This document shows, in pieces, positions 9,416 through 18,670 of a DNA stretch of 64,000 nucleotides. The translations under genes were made by a program, and so were the position numbers. A model generated the notes under the pieces. That model made no database searches and was not told where the DNA came from. It worked only from the letters and a program-made list of their open reading frames with translations. Positions within the stretch are counted from its first letter, which is position 1. Each line of letters opens with the position of its first letter. The DNA comes from Rhodococcus sp. UNC23MFCrub1.1 (GTDB taxonomy: Bacteria > Actinomycetota > Actinomycetes > Mycobacteriales > Mycobacteriaceae): contig NZ_JMLQ01000003.1 of assembly GCF_000686025.1 (NCBI RefSeq), positions 1 through 64,000 of the forward strand, given 5' to 3'.

Positions 9416-10060
9416 ATGCGTATTACTTCGGTGTTCTTCAAACAGGTCGTCGCCGGGTTCACGGTCCTGTTGGCGTTGACGGTACTTCTCGGCATCGGGT
9501 ACCCGGCTGCGGTGTGGGCGGTCAGCCGGATCGGGTCCGATTCGGCGGAAGGCTCACCCATCCGCGATGCCTCGGGATGTGTTGTCGGCAGCTCGCTCAT
9601 CGGCGTCGACACCACTGTCGCAGACGGACAACCCGATCCGTATTTCCACACGCGCGTCACGGGGTCGGTCGCCGATGACGACGCCTTTGCCGCGGGCGAC
9701 CCCTCCGCCGCTCTCCCTCTGAACCAGGGTCCGAGCAGTGACACTCTCGCGTCGTTCATCGAGCAACGTCGCGCTGCGATCGCCGAGCGTGAGAACGTCG
9801 ATCCGGCGGCGGTGCCCGTCGACGCGGTGACGGGTTCGGGTTCGGGTATCGACCCGGACATCAGCCCGGCGTATGCAGAGCTTCAGGTCGCCCGCGTGGC
9901 GGCAGCAACAGGGAAATCACAGGACGAGGTGCGCACGCTGGTCGCGGAGAACACCGACGGTCGGCAGCTCGGTTTCCTCGGACAATCGGTGGTGAACGTC
10001 GCCACGCTGAACGTCGACCTGGGACTGACTGCACCCGACTGCTCGACCACGGGTGGATGA
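9416..10060 (+). CDS. kdpC: K+-transporting ATPase subunit C
   Basis: A 214-residue protein with one N-terminal transmembrane helix (about residues 10-35) and an exported domain; it acts as the chaperone-like subunit of KdpFABC. Conserved segments are visible: GSSLIGVD, the ISPAYAELQVARVA region and the C-terminal LNVDLGL. It lies between kdpB and kdpD, and its last codons overlap the longest possible kdpD frame. Length is close to the family norm. Confidence 0.95.
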   Translation: MRITSVFFKQVVAGFTVLLALTVLLGIGYPAAVWAVSRIGSDSAEGSPIRDASGCVVGSSLIGVDTTVADGQPDPYFHTRVTGSVADDDAFAAGDPSAALPLNQGPSSDTLASFIEQRRAAIAERENVDPAAVPVDAVTGSGSGIDPDISPAYAELQVARVAAATGKSQDEVRTLVAENTDGRQLGFLGQSVVNVATLNVDLGLTAPDCSTTGG

Positions 10061-12569
10061 TGAGCAGGTGAGCATGCACGCCGACGCCGCAGACGAACGC
10101 ACGACTCCGGGGGGCAGGGGAGAACTGCGTATCTATCTCGGCGCGGCGCCGGGCGTGGGAAAGACGTTCGCGATGCTCGGCGAGGCGCACCGTCGCCAGT
10201 CCCGCGGGTGTGACGTCGTCGCCGGTGTCGTCGAGACTCATGGACGCACTCGAACGGCAGAGATGCTGGACGGCATCGCGGTACTGGCGCCGAAAATGGT
10301 CGAGTATCGCGGAGCCTCGGTGCCCGAACTCGACGTCGACGGCGTCGTGGCCAGAATGCCGGAATTGGTGCTCGTCGACGAACTGGCCCACACGAACACT
10401 CCGGGCAGTCGTAACGCCAAGCGCTGGCAGGACGTCGAGGAGTTTCTGGCCGCCGGGATCGACGTGGTGTCGACTCTGAACGTGCAGCACCTCGAGAGTC
10501 TCAACGACGTGGTCCAGCGCATTACCGGTGTGGTGCAACGGGAGACGGTTCCCGACGCCATCGTGCGGGCCGCAGCCCAGGTCGAGCTGGTCGACATCAC
10601 CCCGGAAGCGTTGCGGCGCAGGCTGTCACACGGGAACGTCTACGCGCCCGAGAAGGTCGACGCAGCGCTCAGCAACTTCTTCCGACGGGGTAATCTCACT
10701 GCGCTGCGGGAGCTGGCACTGCTGTGGCTGGCCGATCAGGTCGACGCGGCGCTGGCCCGCTACCGTGCGGACAACGCCATCAAGGACACGTGGGAAGCAC
10801 GAGAACGTCTCGTTGTCGCGGTGACCGGCGGTCCCGAATCCGAGACGCTGCTGCGCCGGGCGAGCCGAATCGCCGCCAAGTCCAGCGCGGAACTGATGGT
10901 GCTGCATGTGGTCCGAGGCGACGGACTCTCCGGTGTCTCCGCCTCGCACATGGGCAAGGTCCGTACCCTGGCCACCGCGCTCGGTGCCTCCGTGCACAGC
11001 GTCGTCGGCGACGATGTTCCGGCGACGCTTCTTGAGTTCGCGCGGGGCGTCAACGCGACACAGCTGGTGCTCGGGACGTCACGTCGCTCGCGGTGGGCCC
11101 GCATCTTCGACGAGGGCATCGGATCGTCGGTGGTGCAGCATTCCGGCAAGATCGACGTGCACATGGTCACTCACGAGGAGGCGCGCCGCGGAATCAGACG
11201 CACTGCCGCGCCGGCGTTGCGACGCCCGTTGGCGTGGGCCGCGTCGGTCGTGGTTCCTGCACTTGCGGCCGCGATCATCTCGCTGTTCGACGATTCCCTC
11301 GAACTCGGCGGTGAGAGCGCCCTGTTCTTCGTGGTGGTGCTGGCGGTGTCCCTGCTCGGCGGTGTCGCTCCGGCCGCGCTGTCGGCACTGTTCTCGGCTC
11401 TGCTGTTGAACTACTTCTTCACCGATCCGCGCTACAGCTTCACCATCGCCGAACCGGACAACTTCGTGACGACGGTGGTGCTGCTCGTCGTCGCCGTGGC
11501 GGTGGCCGTGCTCGTCGACGCGGCCGCCCGGCGGGCACGGGACGCCCGCAGCGCGTCGCAACAGGCGGAACTGCTGGCGCTGTTCGCCGGATCGGTGCTG
11601 CGGGGAGCCGACCTGCCCGCTCTGCTCGAGCGGGTGCGCGAGACGTACGGGCAGCGCGCCGTGGCGGTGCTGCGCTCGGGGCACGGCGTCGTCAGTGCAG
11701 TGGGGGAGAACCCGCCCACGAGCGTGGACGCCGCCGACACCGCGGTGGAGGTGGGCGACGAGGAGTACGCCCTCGTCCTCGCGGGGCACCGCACCCGAGC
11801 GACCGACCGGCGTGTCCTCACGGCGGTCGCCAATCAGGCGGTCGGCTTGATCCGCCAGAGCGAACTGGCCGCGGAGGCGAGCACCGCCGCGGCCGCCGTC
11901 GAGTCGGACACACTGCGGCGGGCACTGCTGTCCGCCGTGGGACACGACCTGAGGACGCCGCTGGCCGCGGTCAAGGCCGCCGCCTCGAGTCTGCGCAGCG
12001 AGGACGTCACCTTCTCGCCCGAGGACACCGCGGAGTTGCTGGCGACGGTCGAGGAGTCGGCGGATCAGCTCACCGCGCTGGTGGAGAACCTGCTCGACTC
12101 CTCGCGCCTGGCCGCCGGCGTGGTGCGGCCGGTGTCGGCGCGTGTGTTCCTCGACGAGGTCGTGCACCGCGCCTCGGCCTCCGTCGGTCCGGCGCGGTCC
12201 CGCCTGCAGGTGGAGGTGGGAGATCTGTCGGTGCTGGCGGACGAGGGTCTGCTGGAGCGGGTGGTGGCGAATCTGATCGACAACGCGGTGCGGTACGCAC
12301 CCCACGGCGAGATCCGCGTGTCCGCTCGTGTGGACGACGACCGCGTCCGGCTCGCCGTGGCCGACCACGGGCCCGGTATCGCGGACGGCTCGGAGGAGAC
12401 GGTCTTCGACGCGTTCCAGCGGCTCGGGGATCGCGACAACACCACCGGCGTCGGCCTCGGACTGTCCGTGGTGCGCGGCTTCGTCGAGGCCATGCACGGC
12501 ACGGTGTCGACGCAGCGCACCGTCGGCGGCGGGCTGACCGTCACCGTCGACCTGCCGGCGGCGTCGTGA
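10053..12569 (+). CDS. kdpD: Osmosensitive K+ channel sensor histidine kinase KdpD
   Basis: An 838-residue membrane sensor kinase controlling kdp expression. Domains in order: N-terminal KdpD domain with the P-loop GAAPGVGKT; a universal-stress-protein-like domain (about 250-370); closely spaced membrane helices (about 390-500); a GAF-like linker; a dimerisation domain with the phospho-acceptor histidine near residue 631 in GHDLRTPLAAVKAA; and a catalytic ATPase domain (NLIDNAVRYAP ... GLGLSVV). GTG 10053 overlaps kdpC by 8 bp. GTG 10068 or ATG 10074 are equally plausible starts. The 3' end overlaps kdpE by 4 bp. Confidence 0.95.
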   Translation: MDDEQVSMHADAADERTTPGGRGELRIYLGAAPGVGKTFAMLGEAHRRQSRGCDVVAGVVETHGRTRTAEMLDGIAVLAPKMVEYRGASVPELDVDGVVARMPELVLVDELAHTNTPGSRNAKRWQDVEEFLAAGIDVVSTLNVQHLESLNDVVQRITGVVQRETVPDAIVRAAAQVELVDITPEALRRRLSHGNVYAPEKVDAALSNFFRRGNLTALRELALLWLADQVDAALARYRADNAIKDTWEARERLVVAVTGGPESETLLRRASRIAAKSSAELMVLHVVRGDGLSGVSASHMGKVRTLATALGASVHSVVGDDVPATLLEFARGVNATQLVLGTSRRSRWARIFDEGIGSSVVQHSGKIDVHMVTHEEARRGIRRTAAPALRRPLAWAASVVVPALAAAIISLFDDSLELGGESALFFVVVLAVSLLGGVAPAALSALFSALLLNYFFTDPRYSFTIAEPDNFVTTVVLLVVAVAVAVLVDAAARRARDARSASQQAELLALFAGSVLRGADLPALLERVRETYGQRAVAVLRSGHGVVSAVGENPPTSVDAADTAVEVGDEEYALVLAGHRTRATDRRVLTAVANQAVGLIRQSELAAEASTAAAAVESDTLRRALLSAVGHDLRTPLAAVKAAASSLRSEDVTFSPEDTAELLATVEESADQLTALVENLLDSSRLAAGVVRPVSARVFLDEVVHRASASVGPARSRLQVEVGDLSVLADEGLLERVVANLIDNAVRYAPHGEIRVSARVDDDRVRLAVADHGPGIADGSEETVFDAFQRLGDRDNTTGVGLGLSVVRGFVEAMHGTVSTQRTVGGGLTVTVDLPAAS

Positions 12570-13297
12570 CCGAGGACGGGGGAACGACCGAGACGCCGCG
12601 GCCGGGACCGCCGCCCACCCGTGTCCTCGTCGTCGACGACGAGCCGCAGTTGCTGCGGGCGCTGCGCATCAATCTCGGGGTGCGGGGCTACGACGTGTCG
12701 ACGGCGTCGACCGGAGCGGGAGCTCTGCGCGCCGCCGCCGAGAGGCATCCGGACGTGATCGTCCTCGACCTGGGTCTGCCGGATCTCGACGGCCTGGAGG
12801 TGCTCGCCGGACTTCGCGGGTGGACCACCGTGCCCGTGATCGTGCTGTCCGCCCGTTCGGATTCCGGCGACAAGGTCGACGCGCTGGACGCGGGTGCGGA
12901 CGACTACGTGACCAAGCCGTTCGGCATGGACGAGTTCCTCGCCCGGCTGCGCGTCGCGGTTCGGCGCGCCGCGCGCACGGCGGACGGCGACGGCGAGGCG
13001 GTCGTCGTGACCGACTCGTTCACCGTGGATCTGGCCGCGAGATCGGTGACGCGCGACGGGCAGCCGGTCCACCTCACCCCCACCGAGTGGGGCATGCTCG
13101 AGATGCTGGTGCGGCACCGCGGCAAGCTGGTCGGACAGCGAGAACTGCTGCGCGAGGTGTGGGGTCCGGCGTACGAGACCGAGACCCACTATCTCCGGGT
13201 GTATCTCGGTCAGCTGCGGCGCAAACTCGAGCCCGATCCGGCGCATCCACGCCACCTGCTGACCGAGGCCGGCATGGGGTATCGCTTCCGAACCTGA
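12566..13297 (+). CDS. kdpE: Kdp operon response regulator KdpE
   Basis: A 243-residue OmpR-type regulator. The receiver domain has acidic residues in VLVVDDE, the phosphorylatable aspartate D68 in VLDLGLPD and the lysine in YVTKPFG. The C-terminal winged helix includes LTPTEWGMLEMLVRH and ETHYLRVYLGQLRRKLE. It starts at GTG 12566 overlapping the kdpD stop, so sensor and regulator are co-translated. It presumably activates the kdp promoter upstream of 5333 under K+ limitation. Confidence 0.97.
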   Translation: MTEDGGTTETPRPGPPPTRVLVVDDEPQLLRALRINLGVRGYDVSTASTGAGALRAAAERHPDVIVLDLGLPDLDGLEVLAGLRGWTTVPVIVLSARSDSGDKVDALDAGADDYVTKPFGMDEFLARLRVAVRRAARTADGDGEAVVVTDSFTVDLAARSVTRDGQPVHLTPTEWGMLEMLVRHRGKLVGQRELLREVWGPAYETETHYLRVYLGQLRRKLEPDPAHPRHLLTEAGMGYRFRT

Positions 13298-13342
13298 TGC
13301 GCCTCACCGCCGGCGGCCCACCGCTCCGATAGGTTGGCCGGT

Positions 13343-15718
13343 GTGCTGGTCGACGGAAGAGACATCCCGGTCACCGGGAGCGTCCTGCAACCGTTGACCC
13401 GGCGAACGAGCGACATCCTGCGGGTCGTGACCGCGGCGATCGTCCTGGGGGCGATCGTCGTCGGTTCGTTGGTGACCCGCAACGAGTGGACAGCGCTGGA
13501 GCGCTCGATCTCCGACATCGTCGGCGTGCTCACCCCGAGCCAGTCCAATGCCGTCTATCTCGTGTACGGCGTCGCCATCCTGGCTCTCCCGTTCACCGTG
13601 CTCGCCGGACTGGTGGCGGCACGCCGCTGGCGGCTGCTCGCGGGTTACGTCGCCGCGGCCGTGGTGGCCGCACTGGCGTTGTCGGTCAGTGGCAGCGGGA
13701 TCTCCGCGCCGAAGTGGCACATCGACGAATCGACGCGCCTGGACACCCTGCTCTCGCAGATCCTCGACGATCCGCGCTGGATCGCCATCGTCGCGGCCGT
13801 GCTCACCGTCTCCGGCCCTGGGCTGCCGATCCGCTGGAAGCGGACGTGGTGGGTGCTGCTCCTGGCTTTCGTCCCGATCCATCTGCTCATCAGCACCGTC
13901 GTCCCCGCGCGCTCGCTGCTGGGTCTCGCCGTGGGGTGGCTCGCCGGATCGCTCGTGATCTGGGTGGTGGGCACCCCGGCACTCGAGGTGCCGCTCGCCG
14001 AGGCCGTCCGTGCCCTGAAGCGCCGGGGAGTCGACATCGCCGGGTTCGTCGTCCTGCGCCCGGCGGGTTCGGGTCCCCTGGTGCTCTCGGGACGGATCGG
14101 GCCGGTGGGCCACGACGTCGTCGTCGAGCTGTTCGGTCCCAATCAGCGCAGCCGCGGCGCCCTGCGTCTGCTGCGCCGACTGGTGACTCTGCGGTCGTCG
14201 GAGAGCCCGCCCCTGCACGCCTCACAGCGCCGCGCGGTGGAGCATCGCGCGTTGATGGGCATCGCGCTGAACGACCTGGGCGTGGCGGCCTGTGTCCCGA
14301 CGGCGGTGTCGGCCCTCGAGCGTGGCTGGGTCCTGTACGCCCACAGCGTTCCCCGCGGTCGGCGCGTGGACCCCGAGCGTCCGGAGGATGCGCACGCACT
14401 GTGGCGGACTCTGGGAGTGCTGCGCTCCCGGCAGATCTCGCACGGAGACCTCCGGGTCGACGACATCCGGATCGACGAGGACGGCACCGCGTTGCTCGGT
14501 GGCTTCGACACCGCGGAACTCGGCGCGTCGCAGGCCCAGTTGCACTCGGACGCCGCGCAGCTGATGCTGACCACCGCATCGCTGTACGGGCCCGACGTCG
14601 CCGTCGACGCCGCGATCGACAGGCTCGGCCCGGCGGACGTTCTCACCGCCTCACGCCGGCTGACGCCGTCCGCCATCCCGACCCGCGTGCGCCGGGCGGT
14701 GCACGACGCCAAGGGGGTGCTCACGGCGACGCGGGACACGGTGCTGGCCCGGACCGGGACCTCGGCGATCGCCACCGAGCAGGTGACGCGGTTCTCGCGT
14801 AACCAGGTCGTGCAGTTGGTCCTGCTCATCGCGCTGGTCTACGTCGCGTATCCGTTCATCAGTCAGGTCCCGACCTTCGCCTCCGAGCTGGCCTCGATCA
14901 ACTGGTGGTGGGCACTGCTCGGTCTCGCGATCTCCGCCGCGACCTATTTCGGAGCGGCCGCGGCGCTGTGGGCGTGCGCCTCGGGCGCCGTGGGTTTCCT
15001 GAACACGACGATCATGCAGGTGGCCAACACGTTCGCGGCGACGACGACTCCGGCGGGTGTCGGCGGACTGGCGCTGAGCGTCCGCTTCCTGCAGAAGGGC
15101 GGTTTGACGCTCACGCGCTCGACCGCCGCGGTAGCTCTGCAGCAACTGGTGCAGGTGATCTCGCACGTGACGCTGCTCGTGGTGTTCAGCGTCGCGGCGG
15201 GCCAGTCCGCCGACCTGTCCCGCTTCGTCCCGAGCGCCACGATCCTGTACCTCATCGCCGGTGTCGCGTTCGGCGCCCTCGGCGCCTTCCTGTTCGTGCC
15301 CACCCTGCGGCGCTTCCTGCGCACCGCGGTGCGGCCTCAGCTCGCGGAGGTCTACTCGGACCTCTCGGAGCTCGTGCGGCATCCGGCACGCTTCACCGTC
15401 ATCGTGCTGGGCTGCGCCGCAACCACTCTCGGTGCTGCCTTCGCGCTGTGGGTGAGCATCGAGGCGTTCGGCGGGGGAACCACCTTCATCACGGTCACCA
15501 TCGTCACGATGATCGGTGGGACGCTCGCCTCCGCAGCCCCGACGCCGGGTGGCATCGGCGCCGTGGAAGCCGCTCTCATCGGCGGTCTGGCGGCGTTCGG
15601 GTTGCCCGCCACCATCGCGGTGCCGTCCGTTCTGCTCTATCGCGTGCTCACGTGCTGGATCCCGGTGTTCCTCGGCTGGCCGATCATGCGATGGTTGGCG
15701 CGCAAGGACATGATCTGA
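13343..15718 (+). CDS. Membrane protein: degenerate kinase-like domain fused to LPG-synthase-type transmembrane domain
   Basis: A 791-residue protein in three parts. Residues 1-210 hold about five predicted helices. Residues ~215-430 resemble an aminoglycoside-phosphotransferase/protein-kinase fold, with HGDLRVDDIRI in place of the catalytic HGDxxxxN loop and LLGGFDTAE in place of the DFG segment, so key catalytic residues are missing. Residues ~480-791 form the LPG_synthase_TM/UPF0104 membrane domain with the family-typical APTPGGIGAVEAALIGGL. GTG 13343 is chosen because an ATAGG site lies nine bases upstream; TTG 13334 is possible. It lacks the catalytic lysyltransferase domain of MprF, so a flippase-like or lipid-binding role is inference only. 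It converges with the PucR gene. Confidence 0.8.
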   Translation: MLVDGRDIPVTGSVLQPLTRRTSDILRVVTAAIVLGAIVVGSLVTRNEWTALERSISDIVGVLTPSQSNAVYLVYGVAILALPFTVLAGLVAARRWRLLAGYVAAAVVAALALSVSGSGISAPKWHIDESTRLDTLLSQILDDPRWIAIVAAVLTVSGPGLPIRWKRTWWVLLLAFVPIHLLISTVVPARSLLGLAVGWLAGSLVIWVVGTPALEVPLAEAVRALKRRGVDIAGFVVLRPAGSGPLVLSGRIGPVGHDVVVELFGPNQRSRGALRLLRRLVTLRSSESPPLHASQRRAVEHRALMGIALNDLGVAACVPTAVSALERGWVLYAHSVPRGRRVDPERPEDAHALWRTLGVLRSRQISHGDLRVDDIRIDEDGTALLGGFDTAELGASQAQLHSDAAQLMLTTASLYGPDVAVDAAIDRLGPADVLTASRRLTPSAIPTRVRRAVHDAKGVLTATRDTVLARTGTSAIATEQVTRFSRNQVVQLVLLIALVYVAYPFISQVPTFASELASINWWWALLGLAISAATYFGAAAALWACASGAVGFLNTTIMQVANTFAATTTPAGVGGLALSVRFLQKGGLTLTRSTAAVALQQLVQVISHVTLLVVFSVAAGQSADLSRFVPSATILYLIAGVAFGALGAFLFVPTLRRFLRTAVRPQLAEVYSDLSELVRHPARFTVIVLGCAATTLGAAFALWVSIEAFGGGTTFITVTIVTMIGGTLASAAPTPGGIGAVEAALIGGLAAFGLPATIAVPSVLLYRVLTCWIPVFLGWPIMRWLARKDMI

Positions 15719-15727
15719 TCCCGGCCG

Positions 15728-17233
15728 TCACGACATCCGCAGTGCCAGATAGAAGTTCACGCGGTCCTCGAGTCCGGAGAGATCCCGACCGGTGAGTTCC
15801 TCGATACGCTGGATGCGGTAGCGCACCGAGTTGACGTGCAGGTGCAGCCGGGTCGAGCACGCCGTCCACGATCCGTTGCAGTCGAGGAAGGCTCGCAGAG
15901 TCGGGACGAGATCGCTCTGATGGCGGTCGTCGTACTCCACGACCGGATCCAGCAGACGCGAGCGGAACAGCCGTCTCATCTCGTCCGGCACGCTCGCCAG
16001 GAGCAGCACCAGGTCCGCCAGTTCGTCGTGCCCCACGATGCGGACCCCGTCGCTGCGGCCGGCCGCGAGCCGGCGGGCGTACCTGGCTTCGTCGACGGCG
16101 CCGCGGAGTTCGCCCGCCGTCACCGCGCCGCTGACGCCGAGCGAGACGTCGCTTCCGGCAAGTCCGGGACCGAGGCGATCCATCCCCGACCGCACTCGCG
16201 GCGTCAGGTCGTCGTCGGTGGGAACGATCGCGACCACCTCACCGTCCGTCACACCGATCGCGCCGCCGCTCGGGAGCAACTCGCGCAGGACCACCCGGAG
16301 TTCGCCGGGGCGGAGGGGGCCACTCGCGACGGCCGCGGCGACCACCGCGTACCAAGCGTCGGTGTCGAGGCCGACCACCGTCATCTGGGCGAGGGTGTCC
16401 GCGACCGATCCGCCCGCGGTGATCACGCGGATCAGCTGGTGCGCCGAGCGTCCGGACGACCCGAGGCGGTCGTCGGTGCGCTCACGTTCGAGCGCGACGA
16501 TCGACGCCACGTCCTCGGCGAGTGCGAGCCGCTCGGGAGTCCAACTGCGCCAGTCGCTGCGGAAGGCCACCATCGCGTCGGCGACGCGCGACGTCCGGTC
16601 ACCGTCGACGGCGAGGAGGGACAGGCCGTGGGACACCACGGGAAGTGCTCGCGCCGTGAGGAAGTCGTGCGCCAGATCGTCGGGACGGATGTCGTCGGGA
16701 AGCGGATGGGACGAGGCCACGACGCGCCCGCCGGGGGTGAGCACCCAGCACTCCAGTCCGAGGTCCTCGGACACCAGGTCGAGAAGTGGCCCGATGCCGT
16801 CCCCGGCGCCGGCGCCCGACACCAGGCGGCGGTGCCGGTCGAGGACCGACCGGAGATCGGTCGCGCGCTCGCGCGAGAGCGAGCGCACCACGCTCTCCGT
16901 GATCGTCGCGAAGGCCACGGCGGCGGACACCCGGAACAGGGGCAGCCCGTGTCGGCGGCACGACTCGACGAGATCGGCGGGCACCACGCCGTCGTACGAG
17001 GCCGCCAGTGCGGCGACGCCGGCACCGGTGATCGCACGGACGAAGACGTCCGAATCCTCGGGTCTCGTGTGCCACATCAGTCCGGTGAGGACCAGTTCTC
17101 CGCCCTCGAGATACCGACCGGGATCGAGCATGTCGGTCGTCACGACCCATCGGATGACCGTGTCTCGTCCGTCGTCGGACACGAGGGGGTCGAGTCCGAG
17201 ATGGGGCATGTCGAGTAGGTCGTGCACCTTCAT
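15728..17233 (-). CDS. PucR family transcriptional regulator
   Basis: A 501-residue regulator. The N-terminal PucR sensory domain begins MKVHDLLDMPHLGLDPLV, a GGDEF-like central part follows, and the C-terminal helix-turn-helix has LHLHVNSVRYRIQRIEELTGRDL. The family was named for the activator of purine catabolism in Bacillus subtilis. It is divergent from the xanthine dehydrogenase operon, with only 94 bp between the two starts, so it very probably controls that operon and perhaps itself. The ATG at 17233 is the natural start. Effector unknown. Confidence 0.9.
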   Translation of the reverse strand: MKVHDLLDMPHLGLDPLVSDDGRDTVIRWVVTTDMLDPGRYLEGGELVLTGLMWHTRPEDSDVFVRAITGAGVAALAASYDGVVPADLVESCRRHGLPLFRVSAAVAFATITESVVRSLSRERATDLRSVLDRHRRLVSGAGAGDGIGPLLDLVSEDLGLECWVLTPGGRVVASSHPLPDDIRPDDLAHDFLTARALPVVSHGLSLLAVDGDRTSRVADAMVAFRSDWRSWTPERLALAEDVASIVALERERTDDRLGSSGRSAHQLIRVITAGGSVADTLAQMTVVGLDTDAWYAVVAAAVASGPLRPGELRVVLRELLPSGGAIGVTDGEVVAIVPTDDDLTPRVRSGMDRLGPGLAGSDVSLGVSGAVTAGELRGAVDEARYARRLAAGRSDGVRIVGHDELADLVLLLASVPDEMRRLFRSRLLDPVVEYDDRHQSDLVPTLRAFLDCNGSWTACSTRLHLHVNSVRYRIQRIEELTGRDLSGLEDRVNFYLALRMS

Positions 17234-17327
17234 TCGGAGGAACCTACAGTGATTCGCGTGTGATGCGGGTCATAGTCTGTCGTTCCTGCGTCTCGTCCGC
17301 CGGACGGTGGGCGGGTGTACTTCTCCC
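17234..17327. promoter_or_regulatory. Divergent promoter region, PucR gene / xanthine dehydrogenase operon
   Basis: Ninety-four bases separate the two divergent start codons and must hold both promoters. A TAGTCT at about 17272-17277 is a possible -10 for the rightward operon. I see no convincing long palindrome. Control by the adjacent PucR protein is inferred from gene arrangement. Confidence 0.45.
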
Positions 17328-18194
17328 ATGGACTTTCTTCGGCCACAGACCTGGGCGGACGCACTCGCCGCCGCAGCCGATCGACCCGATGTCGTCCCCG
17401 TGCAGGGGGGTACCGACGTCATGGTCGAGATGAACTTCGATCTGCACAGACCGACGGCGCTGCTCGACCTGAACCCGATCACGGAGCTCACCACCTGGGA
17501 GGAAAATCCAGACGGGTCGCTCCGCGTCGGTGCCGGCATGCCGTACGTGCGGATCATCGCCGAACTGGGCGATCGGCTGCCGGGAATCGCGCAGGCCGCG
17601 CGCACGGTCGGATCGCCCCAGATCCGCAACAGGGGGACGGTCGGCGGCAATCTCGGGGGCGCATCCCCCGCCGGCGATCTGCACGCGCCGCTGCTCGCCT
17701 GCGGCGCGATCGTCGAGGCCGAGTCGGCCGCTCGGGGCACACGCATGATTCCGGCCGAGGAGTTCTACGTCGGCGTCAAGCGTCACTGCCTCGAATCGGA
17801 CGAGTTGATCCGCGCGTTCCACGTGCCGCCGGCCACCGGGCCGCAGTACTTCTCGAAGGTCGGCACGCGCAACGCCATGGTCATCGCGGTGTGTTCGTTC
17901 TCGCTCGCCCTGTTCCCGGCCGAGCGACGTGTCGGGACGGGTATCGGTTCGGCCGCCCCGACGCCGCGGCGGGCCACCGCCGCCGAGGAGTTCCTCGCTG
18001 CCGAACTGGACTGGGACGGCCCGCTCGACGACGCCGTCGCCCGCCGGTTCGGCGACCTGGTCCGTGAGGCGGCGAGCCCGATCGACGACGTACGCGGTAC
18101 CGCCGATTATCGGCGACATGCGCTGGCGGTCATGGCGAGACGCACTCTCGCCTGGTCGTGGCGCGACCACAGGAACAACGGAGAGGCGGCGTGA
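17328..18194 (+). CDS. Xanthine dehydrogenase FAD-binding subunit
   Basis: A 288-residue FAD subunit of a three-subunit molybdenum hydroxylase. FAD-contact motifs are VPVQGGTDVMVEMN and RNRGTVGGNLGGASPAGDL; the C-terminal CO-dehydrogenase flavoprotein-like domain follows (about 175-280). ATG 17328 gives a standard N-terminus (MDFLRPQTWADALAAA). The upstream in-frame GTG at 17307 is less likely. It is the first gene of a six-gene operon in which most neighbours overlap. The subunit passes electrons from the iron-sulphur centres to the acceptor. Confidence 0.93.
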   Translation: MDFLRPQTWADALAAAADRPDVVPVQGGTDVMVEMNFDLHRPTALLDLNPITELTTWEENPDGSLRVGAGMPYVRIIAELGDRLPGIAQAARTVGSPQIRNRGTVGGNLGGASPAGDLHAPLLACGAIVEAESAARGTRMIPAEEFYVGVKRHCLESDELIRAFHVPPATGPQYFSKVGTRNAMVIAVCSFSLALFPAERRVGTGIGSAAPTPRRATAAEEFLAAELDWDGPLDDAVARRFGDLVREAASPIDDVRGTADYRRHALAVMARRTLAWSWRDHRNNGEAA

Positions 18195-18670
18195 GCATGA
18201 GAGTGAACTGCACGGTGAACGGCACCGACCAGAGCGCGGACGACGTGTGGGAGGGCGAGAGTCTTCTCTACGTGTTGCGCGAGCGCATGGGCCTGCCCGG
18301 ATCGAAGAACGCGTGCGAGCAGGGGGAGTGCGGTTCCTGCACCGTCTATCTCGACGACGTGCCGGTGTGCTCGTGCCTGGTGGCGGCCGGCCAGGTCGAA
18401 GGTCGACGCGTGCGCACCGTGGAGGGACTCTCCGACGGGGAGGCGCTGGGTCCGATCCAGAAGGCCTTCGTGGAGTGCGGCGCCGTCCAGTGCGGCTTCT
18501 GCACACCCGGGCTGGTGGTCCAGGCGCACGACCTCGTCGAGCGGGTGCCCGATCCGTCCGATGCGGAGATCCGCGAGGCCCTCGCCGGAAACCTCTGCCG
18601 CTGCACCGGTTACGAGAAGATTCTCGACGCCGTCCGACTCGCCGCCTCACGAAGGGCCGATTCCCGATGA
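18191..18670 (+). CDS. Xanthine dehydrogenase 2Fe-2S subunit
   Basis: A 159-residue iron-sulphur subunit with two [2Fe-2S] domains: the plant-ferredoxin-like N-terminal cluster (CEQGECGSC plus a downstream Cys) and the helical C-terminal cluster (CGFCTPG ... CRCTGYEKI). GTG 18191 overlaps the preceding stop by 4 bp and follows a GGAGAGG site. ATG 18197 is an alternative start two codons in. It transfers electrons between the molybdenum centre and FAD. The stop overlaps the deaminase start by 4 bp. Confidence 0.94.
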   Translation: MSMRVNCTVNGTDQSADDVWEGESLLYVLRERMGLPGSKNACEQGECGSCTVYLDDVPVCSCLVAAGQVEGRRVRTVEGLSDGEALGPIQKAFVECGAVQCGFCTPGLVVQAHDLVERVPDPSDAEIREALAGNLCRCTGYEKILDAVRLAASRRADSR

